Positions 1 to 5,366 of a DNA stretch of 5,388 nt are shown here, in pieces. Each line of letters begins with the position of its first letter. Within the stretch, counting starts at the first letter, position 1. The stretch comes from Candidatus Tariuqbacter arcticus (GTDB lineage: Bacteria; Electryoneota; Tariuqbacteria; Tariuqbacterales; Tariuqbacteraceae), in contig JABMRZ010000374.1 in NCBI GenBank assembly GCA_013202315.1, positions 1 through 5,388 on the forward strand, written 5' to 3'. A program made the position numbers and the translations under genes. Below the pieces are notes generated by a model. The model saw nothing but the letters and a program-made list of their open reading frames with translations. It was not told the DNA's origin and ran no database searches.

Positions 1-11
1 GATTCACAGTC

Positions 12-32
12 AATGAAGTAATGAAGTAATGA
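12..32. repeat. Octamer tandem repeat (AATGAAGT, about 2.6 copies)
   Basis: AATGAAGT occurs twice in a row and is followed by AATGA, giving an exact 8-bp period across 21 bases. It lies in the non-coding leader left of the first gene and close to the window edge, so any context further left is unseen. No function can be assigned. Confidence 0.6.
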
Positions 33-86
33 TTCTGAAAATAATTAGCGATATCGACAATTTTTTATCGATGTTGGTTCAATAAG

Positions 87-109
87 CGCCTAATAGTCGG
101 GACCAGGCG
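87..109 (+). promoter_or_regulatory. Possible 5'-leader hairpin upstream of the truncated beta-helix gene
   Basis: CGCCT (87-91) is complementary to AGGCG (105-109), and inside the loop GTC (96-98) can pair with GAC (101-103). The hairpin sits 11 bases before the ribosome binding site at 121-127, so it would lie in the mRNA leader if transcription starts further left. Only the pairing is seen; a regulatory role is inference. The rest of 1-133 shows the octamer repeat, a CGATATCG palindrome at 49-56 and no convincing promoter. Confidence 0.3.
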
Positions 110-133
110 ATCTACCTAATAAAGGAGAAAGCT

Positions 134-349
134 ATGAAGAAGCAAATCTTCACAGCTTTGGTTGGAATTTTAATCCTATCCCTCCCCGCCTTCGCCGTCA
201 CTATCCATATCCCCGGCGATTATCCCACAATCCAGGCGGGGATAAATGCCGCAGTCGACGGCGACACGGTTTTAGTCGCCGATGGAACTTATACTGGCAT
301 TGGCAACAAAAACCTCGACTTCACCGGCAAGGCGATTGTGGAGGTTTAA
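134..349 (+). pseudogene. Truncated N-terminus of a secreted parallel beta-helix (pectin-lyase-fold) protein
   Basis: A strong ribosome binding site (AAAGGAG, 121-127) lies six bases before the ATG. Residues 1-21 form a Sec signal peptide with cleavage expected after the AFA at 19-21. The mature part begins VTIHIPGDYPTIQAGINAA and continues through DGDTVLVADGTYTG, DFTGKAIV. This is the well-known opening of right-handed parallel beta-helix surface proteins, in which PTIQ-AI-AA and G-Y are conserved. Such proteins usually run for several hundred residues, often with a T9SS C-terminal domain. Here homology ends at about residue 69, the frame stops at residue 71, and AT-rich unrelated DNA follows. 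It is therefore most likely the 5' remnant of a broken gene. The fragment is GC-rich (38 of 60 bases at 181-240), unlike the DNA to its right. A short secreted peptide could still be made. Confidence 0.75.
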
Positions 350-356
350 AACCTTT

Positions 357-386
357 TCTGTGATATTCTGTGTTAATCTGTGTTTC
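357..386. repeat. Three-unit 10-bp repeat (TCTGTGnnnn)
   Basis: TCTGTG occurs at 357, 367 and 377, exactly 10 bases apart, with variable AT-rich spacers (atat, ttaa, tttc). It lies immediately after the stop of the truncated beta-helix gene and before the promoter at 405-431. Similar TTCTGTGTTAATCTGTG strings are, to my knowledge, common in intergenic DNA of environmental bacteria and often give spurious short predicted peptides. Function unknown. Confidence 0.6.
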
Positions 387-404
387 AGAAAAATAAAAAA
401 AACC

Positions 405-431
405 TTGACTCTTAAATTTTTATTGTATACT
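405..431 (+). promoter_or_regulatory. Sigma70-like promoter for the small secreted protein
   Basis: TTGACT (405-410) resembles the -35 consensus TTGACA, and TATACT (426-431) resembles the -10 consensus TATAAT. The spacer is 15 bases, shorter than the usual 16-18, which lowers confidence. Transcription would start near 438, about 25 bases before the ribosome binding site at 464-471. The placement agrees with a coding start near 478 rather than at the far-upstream ATG of the open frame. The -10 overlaps one arm of an inverted repeat. Confidence 0.45.
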
Positions 432-458
432 GCAATTGTAAATAATCAATTATACAAT
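422..458. promoter_or_regulatory. Nested inverted repeats over the -10 box and leader, possible operator
   Basis: ATTGTATA (422-429) is the exact reverse complement of TATACAAT (451-458). Within this pair, AATTG (434-438) mirrors CAATT (447-451). The left outer arm overlaps the putative -10 hexamer at 426-431, the position expected of an operator or a leader hairpin. The region is very AT-rich, so chance palindromes are not rare. A repressor site is inference only. Confidence 0.3.
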
Positions 459-477
459 TCATTAAAAGAGGTTAAAA

Positions 478-947
478 CTGCTAAAAGAACATTAATTTTA
501 GTCGCAGCTTTAACGCTGCTGCTGACATTGTCAGCTTGGGGGCAAGATTCGGGGCAAGAACCGCATTACAATTTCACTTACTATGCTAACTGTGATCCCA
601 TTGAAGGTGAACATGAAGGATATTGTTGGCCTTATCCAGGGCCGGAAAGTGTTACCGTATATGCAAGGCTATATTGGTATTCATCAATGCTTCCACCTGA
701 CGGAGACAATGAAAGAGCTCAAGGCTATATGAACTTTAGTGAATGCTATTTAGAGGTATGGGAAAATTATATTAGAGCAAATCCATTAATTCCTTGGGTA
801 GATGGCAATTTCTCGAATATTGATTTCACCGGGTGGCCAGAAATGAAGGTGGAACATAGTCATTTTGTTGGAAGTACTAATATGTTTTTTGAATGGATAA
901 CTTACATGATCATTGCTGATAACTACAGTAGTATAAAACAAGAATAA
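478..947 (+). CDS. Small secreted protein of unknown function, start codon unresolved
   Basis: I do not recognise the family. The frame ending at TAA 945-947 encodes a textbook Sec signal: KR, then TLILVAALTLLLTL, then SAWG, with cleavage expected before the Gln coded at 543-545. The mature part is about 134 residues, rich in Tyr, Trp and Asn, with three Cys (in ANCDP, GYCWP, SECYL) that could form a disulphide outside the cell. No ATG, GTG or TTG lies in frame near the signal. The ribosome binding site AAAAGAGG (464-471) sits six bases before a CTG at 478, but that CTG is one base out of frame. A -1 shift on AAAA (483-486), or one missing A, would give MLKRTLILVAALTLL. I place the start there; a shifted or mutated start is likely. 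The open frame continues back to 282, but that part runs through the repeat and promoter and is not believable protein. An own promoter is proposed at 405-431. Confidence 0.6.
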
Positions 948-956
948 TTACACGAA

Positions 957-962
957 TATAAT
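957..962 (+). promoter_or_regulatory. Candidate -10 box (TATAAT) before the Asp-box gene
   Basis: A perfect TATAAT lies in the 53-base gap between the small secreted gene and the ATG at 1001. No good -35 hexamer is visible 16-18 bases upstream, and the gap is so AT-rich that a chance match is plausible. If real, the leader would be about 30 bases. No Shine-Dalgarno sequence precedes the ATG at 1001, which is common in Bacteroidota-like genomes. Confidence 0.25.
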
Positions 963-1000
963 AAATATTAAGTTGTACATTCACCTGATGTATTTTAATT

Positions 1001-3271
1001 ATGAAAATAATTCTAACATTCATATTTATATATATTATTATTCCAAACACATCGGCATCATGGCAACAAACTCCCGGTGGAGTTTCATACCCGGCGGCTG
1101 TTTATGCTAATGAGTCAGGTGAACTGATTTTAACAGGATTAGCGGTTGCAGGATTATGGAGGTCACATAACAGCGGTTTCAGTTGGGAGCCTATGAACAA
1201 TATAATATTCAATGAACCATATATTTCAATACAAAATATTTTTCTCCTAGACACTGATGGTGATACCATAGTTCTTTCCTGCTATGAAAATTTAAATGGG
1301 GCAAAGTCATATACATCAATTGATGGTGGAGATTCATGGCTGCTTCTTACTGGATATTTTATGAACGCCGGAACTGATTTAAAGGAATTTGTAATAATTG
1401 ACGAGCAAAATCATAATACAATGTATTATATAAACGATTATTATTTCGCCGTCTCCGAGAACTTCGGTGAAGCCTGGAGTGTTTGTGTAATCGATGGCAA
1501 TTATTATGGGAAAACCGGATTATACCAAGACTCAAACTACCGTTTAGTATATTCATCATCATATATATGGTCTGGAGCTGATGAAGAATATGGAGGTGTG
1601 TGCAGAAGCGAGGATTTAGGTCAGAATTGGGATGTTTTAATACCTTTTTACGATTTATGGGGTATTGAATATGCCTATGTATCGAATTACCTTGAACTTT
1701 CAAACGGTGATTTGACTGCACTGGTATCTTGGACTGACCCGGAAATTTGGTGGACATTGAACATACTGATATCCGCCGATGATGGCGCTACATGGGAAAG
1801 GACAGGTGAGGGCTTGCCTCCAAATTTTCAGCCAAAGAAAATTGTTGAAGATATTGAGCTGTCCGGCAGGTTATATATTATAGGAAATGTGAATTATGGA
1901 TTGTATGTTTCAGATGATTATGGCAGAAGCTGGTCGCGCTGTTTGAACGGGCTGCCGGAAAATGTATCGACATGCGGCGATATCGAAGTTAATCCCTACA
2001 GCGGGGACATCTTTATCACTATCGACAGTTACGGTATTTATAAAACATCGGATCATGGATTGAGTTGGGAATTGATTCCCATGCCCCCTGTGGGAGCCAA
2101 TGGATTCATTAGCGTTTTCGAATCGTCGATTTTCTACCGGGATTTTGGCTGTCGTTTGTGGCGGTTGGATCCGCCCGCTGCTTCCTTGGTGGAAATGGAA
2201 ATACCGCTCAGCCCTGATACACTTACGATGTTTCGACCGATATGCTATCAGAATCAAGACACTTTAGTCACCGGTATTTGGAAGCGTCCGATTGGCGAAT
2301 TAACTAACTTTTTCCAAATGGCGTATAGTTATGACAATGGTGAAACTTGGGTATTGGATTCCTTCCTAAATTTTATTCCTTCATCTTTTCTTGATGTATA
2401 TACAAATCAAAATATAGTCCGTTTCATTGCATTTAGCGGTGACACTATATATGTATCTAACGATTTAGGAGAATCTTGGGATATTGTACCGTTTGATGGG
2501 TCAATTAGAAGAATTGACCAAAATGCAGAGAATATATTTGTGGCAACGATATCTCAAGTTCATAAATACAATATAGAAAACAACGAGTGGATTTCATTAG
2601 AATATAACGGGCCGAATATTGATGAAATAATGACTATATTGAATGATGATATTTACTTAAAAACCCAGGAATCCCCTAGCCATCTTTATCTATATTCATC
2701 TGGGAATTGGATTGTCCAAGGCGAAATCGACATGGCTATCAATTGGCTATTAACAATATTTATTGAGGGAGATACATTATTTTTCACCAATAGCAGTAAT
2801 CCAACATCGGTTATGATTTCTGATGATTTAGGAGTAAGCTGGGAAGAAGTAGAATATGAATTTCCCTACCCCGAACAAACATTCGCATTTTATGATATGG
2901 AATACGACCCTTACCGCGAGCGGATTTGGGCTTCCACCGGGGCGGGGTTATGCTATTTGGAAGTGGAACAATTGCAAGTCAAGGACGAAAAGCTGAAATT
3001 TCATCCGGTGGAGACTTTCTTATTCGACGCTTATCCCAATCCCTTCAACTATGAGACCAATTTAACCTTCACTCTTCCCATATCGGGCGATGTTTCGCTG
3101 ACAATCTATGATATTCAGGGACGGGAAGTCGCCCGCTTGGTCGACGGCTGGAAATCGGCGGGGACTTATGAAGCCGCATTTAACGCTTCGGAGATTTCCA
3201 GCGGCGTCTATTTTGCCAGATTGACCGCCGGCAATTTCCATCAAACGCAGAAGTTATTATTGATTAAATAG
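1001..3271 (+). CDS. Secreted Asp-box (BNR) repeat protein with T9SS C-terminal sorting domain
   Basis: This is a 756-residue protein. Residues 1-20 (MKIILTFIFIYIIIPNTSAS) are a Sec signal peptide. Ten Asp-box motifs (S/T-x-D-x-G-x-x-W or close variants) start near residues 55, 106, 152, 203, 258, 304, 349, 443, 486 and 607; typical ones are SIDGGDSW, SADDGATW, SNDLGESW and SDDLGVSW. The usual step of 43-55 residues matches one beta-propeller blade per repeat, and the longer gaps (94 and 121) hold degenerate copies. Residues 677-756 form a type A T9SS domain: DAYPNPFN, then SLTIYDIQGREVARL, SSGVYFARL and a basic end, LLLIK. The protein should cross the outer membrane by T9SS and be anchored to the surface or released. 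Asp-boxes occur in sialidases, Ycf48-like and VPS10-like propellers, but no catalytic sialidase residues can be recognised, so a binding or structural role is more likely. Base composition alternates between AT-rich and GC-rich blocks. The first codon is ATG, without a visible ribosome binding site. Confidence 0.88.
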   Translation: MKIILTFIFIYIIIPNTSASWQQTPGGVSYPAAVYANESGELILTGLAVAGLWRSHNSGFSWEPMNNIIFNEPYISIQNIFLLDTDGDTIVLSCYENLNGAKSYTSIDGGDSWLLLTGYFMNAGTDLKEFVIIDEQNHNTMYYINDYYFAVSENFGEAWSVCVIDGNYYGKTGLYQDSNYRLVYSSSYIWSGADEEYGGVCRSEDLGQNWDVLIPFYDLWGIEYAYVSNYLELSNGDLTALVSWTDPEIWWTLNILISADDGATWERTGEGLPPNFQPKKIVEDIELSGRLYIIGNVNYGLYVSDDYGRSWSRCLNGLPENVSTCGDIEVNPYSGDIFITIDSYGIYKTSDHGLSWELIPMPPVGANGFISVFESSIFYRDFGCRLWRLDPPAASLVEMEIPLSPDTLTMFRPICYQNQDTLVTGIWKRPIGELTNFFQMAYSYDNGETWVLDSFLNFIPSSFLDVYTNQNIVRFIAFSGDTIYVSNDLGESWDIVPFDGSIRRIDQNAENIFVATISQVHKYNIENNEWISLEYNGPNIDEIMTILNDDIYLKTQESPSHLYLYSSGNWIVQGEIDMAINWLLTIFIEGDTLFFTNSSNPTSVMISDDLGVSWEEVEYEFPYPEQTFAFYDMEYDPYRERIWASTGAGLCYLEVEQLQVKDEKLKFHPVETFLFDAYPNPFNYETNLTFTLPISGDVSLTIYDIQGREVARLVDGWKSAGTYEAAFNASEISSGVYFARLTAGNFHQTQKLLLIK

Positions 3272-3297
3272 TCTCAATTCTCAAGTCCAATGATTTT

Positions 3298-3323
3298 AGC
3301 CCCGCACAAGCGGGGCTTTTTTT
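3298..3323 (+). terminator. Rho-independent terminator of the Asp-box gene
   Basis: AGCCCCGC (3298-3305) and GCGGGGCT (3310-3317) form a perfect 8-bp GC-rich stem with an ACAA loop, followed by a run of seven T (3317-3323). It lies 26 bases after the stop of the plus-strand gene. On the minus strand the stem is followed by only four A and no T-run. It is therefore a one-way terminator for the plus strand; no separate terminator is visible for the converging minus-strand operon. Confidence 0.9.
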
Positions 3324-3337
3324 ATCTCAAACCACTA

Positions 3338-4657
3338 TCACCTCACCAGCATCATCTTCAATGTCCGCGCTATGTTCCCACTCACCATCCGGCAGAAGTA
3401 AGCCCCGCTGGGCAGGGGTATGCCGGAAGCGTCAACCCCATTCCAGCTCAATGTATGCTGACCGGGGCTGAAATCGCCATCGGCGATGACTTTAACCAAT
3501 CGACCGCGCACATCGTAGATTGTCATATTCACTAGTCCCGGCTTGGATAGGCTGAAGCGGATGAAAGCGCTTTGATTGAAAGGATTGGGGTAGCTGTTGA
3601 TCAATCGGAAATCGGTTGGCTCTCCCGCTCCGGGGTTGGATACGCCGGTGGAGGGGTTTTGGATGTCAATCCGCTCGATTAAGCTTGGGTTGTAATTTCC
3701 CAAATTATACGGCGGCTGGGAAGCGGTTTCGATATGGGTCGCCTGCCAAGCGTGATTCATCCCGTTTTCCACTAATATATCCAGTCCGATATGGTCGATT
3801 GACACCATATCTTCCCCAAGAATCACGCCGTTGTAGGCGAAATCCGGGGGACCATTGGGACCGCCGGAAAATATACCGAAGATGGAGTCTACCAAGCAGA
3901 ATTTCTGCTTATCGCCCAACGCATCTATCAACTCACGATTCAGGGCGGGGATGTAGGGATCGCAGTAGGAATAGTGAAGGCTGCCGGGATTGCTGATAGA
4001 ACCATAATGACATTTCAGAGTCAGAGTGGCGCCTGAAAAACTGTGGTCCTTGATAACCGGCAGGTTTATTAAATAATCGATGTATTGGGAAAATATGACC
4101 GAAGTGTAGGAAGTGATTCCGTTGACATTTAATGCTGGCAGTGAATATCCGACTCCGCTCTGGTTGGTGCCGAAACATCGCACGCCGATTGTTCCGGTAT
4201 TGATGGTGTAGCCGGCGTTTATCAAATCGTAATTAGTCCTATCCCAGATGATGATATTATTGGGATCGAATCCGCCGGTTATCGGCATCTGCAGGAGACC
4301 GTTGATGACCGCCTGTGCAGTTTCAGGCTTGGTGGCGACCAGAGGATTCAGCAGGCTGACTTTGATGCCGATGACAGAATCGGAAGTTATTCCGGTGAAA
4401 AGGGACATCCACGCTTCACCCACATTCGTAATGCCGGTATAGGCGGTGATGCCGGTATCCACGATGATTTGCAGGACATCGGTGTTGATAGCGCTGCCGG
4501 AAGTGCAGTTATCATCGGTGACCACTACCACTCTACTGGGATCGTCGAGGGCAGGATTTAGAGGGTGATTGACGGCGGCGGCTGGACGAGTTAATAAAGC
4601 GCCGCCGAGCAGGGCGCTCGAACCTTTTATAAATTCTCTGCGGTTTATTTTATTTAT
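3338..4657 (-). CDS. DUF362 protein with Tat signal peptide and T9SS C-terminal sorting domain, non-canonical start
   Basis: Numbered from an ATA at 4657-4655, the protein is 439 residues. It begins (M/I)NKINRREFIKGSSALLGG, a classic twin-arginine signal with RR at 6-7, hydrophobic core and PAAA cleavage site near 25-28. The DUF362 domain (PF04015, function unknown) covers about residues 43-330: VVVVTDDN at the start, IIIWDRTN, LPVIKDHSFSG (199-209), CDPYIPALNRE (232-242) and LVDSIFGIFSGGP. Residues 355-439 are a T9SS type A sorting domain (SYPNPFN, NMTIYDVRGRLVK, PSGAYFCRM, LKMMLVR). The expected route is folded export by Tat, perhaps with a cofactor, then T9SS to the surface. The first canonical start is GTG at 4531, which would discard the signal and cut into the first strand, so I reject it. 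No ATG, GTG or TTG lies between the upstream stop at 4718 and 4531. ATA at 4657 or 4648, or ATT at 4675, are the options, or the ATG has mutated. The gene follows the lipoprotein gene by about 60 bp, probably in one operon. Confidence 0.8.
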   Translation of the reverse strand: MNKINRREFIKGSSALLGGALLTRPAAAVNHPLNPALDDPSRVVVVTDDNCTSGSAINTDVLQIIVDTGITAYTGITNVGEAWMSLFTGITSDSVIGIKVSLLNPLVATKPETAQAVINGLLQMPITGGFDPNNIIIWDRTNYDLINAGYTINTGTIGVRCFGTNQSGVGYSLPALNVNGITSYTSVIFSQYIDYLINLPVIKDHSFSGATLTLKCHYGSISNPGSLHYSYCDPYIPALNRELIDALGDKQKFCLVDSIFGIFSGGPNGPPDFAYNGVILGEDMVSIDHIGLDILVENGMNHAWQATHIETASQPPYNLGNYNPSLIERIDIQNPSTGVSNPGAGEPTDFRLINSYPNPFNQSAFIRFSLSKPGLVNMTIYDVRGRLVKVIADGDFSPGQHTLSWNGVDASGIPLPSGAYFCRMVSGNIARTLKMMLVR

Positions 4658-4717
4658 GCCCTGATAATTTGAAATTGGCTGAGGGCTATAGAACGATTTT
4701 ATTGTATAGTGTGCAAA

Positions 4718-5287
4718 TTACCCTTCCATATTAGATTCAACGGCGGAAGCGAACAATTGCAGAACCTGCAGGGCTTCGGTCTCCATCCCTTCCTTATTCA
4801 AGGTCAATCTCACATAATATTCATCCAGGCGGAAATCGATTTCATAGTCGAACAGCAGCCCTTCGTTCAAGCGTCCTTCATCGCCGTAATCGAGCGGTGA
4901 ATGGGAAGTTGGGGTGATGAAAGCGTCGTGGAAGAGGTTGTATGCGCCGGTGGAATCGCCCTGATCGGTGATGAATAGGGTTAAAGTCTGTCCAGCGCCC
5001 AGTATGTCGCCATAATATAACTGTTGGACGCCTTCAAGGAAACCGTGAGTTATATAAACTTCCGCCCCGCCGTCGATGATGTCGTAGAGGGAGGATTGGT
5101 TGGACGCTTCCAAATAGTCTCCGGTTCCGCTTCCCTTGGTCCAGCCTTCGATGTCGCCCTGTTTGGGGAGGAAATCGGCGGGGACGGTGATAGTGGATGA
5201 ACTGCCGCTGTCTTCGCAGGAGTAAATGGTGAGGAAAATAAAGGACATTACTATGATGATAATAGTGGAAATGTTAATTCGGGACAT
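4718..5287 (-). CDS. DUF6599-like outer lipoprotein
   Basis: This 189-residue protein starts at ATG 5287-5285, with a modest ribosome binding site (AAGG on the minus strand, 5297-5294) six bases upstream. Residues 1-23 are a lipoprotein signal: basic start, hydrophobic IIIIVMSFIFL, and lipobox IYSC with the lipidated Cys at 24. A Ser/Gly linker (EDSGSSSTI) leads into the folded part. Motifs DIEGW (45-49), LYDIIDGGAEVYITHGF (67-83), DSTGAYNLF (111-119) and DEYYVRLTL (155-163) fit my recollection of DUF6599, where a Y-I-N-G-A-E-type motif is the hallmark. That assignment is from memory and moderately sure; the biochemical function of the family is unknown. The length covers the whole domain. 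The DUF362 gene follows on the same strand, suggesting that the two exported proteins are made together and may act in the same envelope process. Confidence 0.72.
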   Translation of the reverse strand: MSRINISTIIIIVMSFIFLTIYSCEDSGSSSTITVPADFLPKQGDIEGWTKGSGTGDYLEASNQSSLYDIIDGGAEVYITHGFLEGVQQLYYGDILGAGQTLTLFITDQGDSTGAYNLFHDAFITPTSHSPLDYGDEGRLNEGLLFDYEIDFRLDEYYVRLTLNKEGMETEALQVLQLFASAVESNMEG

Positions 5288-5303
5288 CGTTAGCCTTGGT
5301 AAA

Positions 5304-5331
5304 GTATTATTCGGTTATGTAGTCTGGTCAG
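5304..5331 (-). promoter_or_regulatory. Weak promoter candidate for the lipoprotein-DUF362 operon
   Basis: On the minus strand CTGACC (5331-5326) could act as -35 and TAATAC (5309-5304) as -10, with a 16-base spacer, about 17 bases before the ATG. Both hexamers are imperfect. It is offered only because some promoter is expected in this 100-base leader and nothing better is visible. Confidence 0.22.
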
Positions 5332-5366
5332 AAAATTGATAATATTACATTTACCTTGAAAATAGT

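Noticed and set aside
282..470. ATG at 282 as start of a 221-residue protein ending at 947
   Set aside because: The first 60 or so codons overlap the beta-helix fragment, the TCTGTG repeat and the promoter; a clean signal peptide begins only near 478.
341..478. A complete insertion sequence or MITE between the direct repeats
   Set aside because: No transposase is present, there are no terminal inverted repeats at the segment ends, and the flanking repeats are not identical.
1359..2257. Minus-strand open frames at 1359-1757 and 1910-2257
   Set aside because: They lie inside the Asp-box gene, lack recognisable motifs or signals, and are shadows of its codons.
3062..3244. Minus-strand open frame opposite the T9SS domain
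   Set aside because: It is antisense to a clearly recognisable sorting domain and has no features of its own.
1001..3271. Sialidase enzyme
   Set aside because: Asp-boxes alone do not show sialidase activity; the FRIP motif and the arginine triad arrangement cannot be recognised.
3290..4442. Plus-strand open frames at 3290-3535, 3616-3996 and 4248-4442, and the minus-strand frame at 3933-4178
   Set aside because: All overlap the DUF362/T9SS gene in other frames, have low-complexity Arg-rich translations, and the first begins inside the terminator region.
4529..4531. GTG at 4531 as the true start of the DUF362 protein
   Set aside because: It would remove an intact in-frame Tat signal peptide and begin inside the VVVV strand of the domain; no ribosome binding site precedes it.
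4709..4900. Plus-strand open frame of 63 residues
   Set aside because: It is antisense to the lipoprotein gene, with no ribosome binding site or motif.
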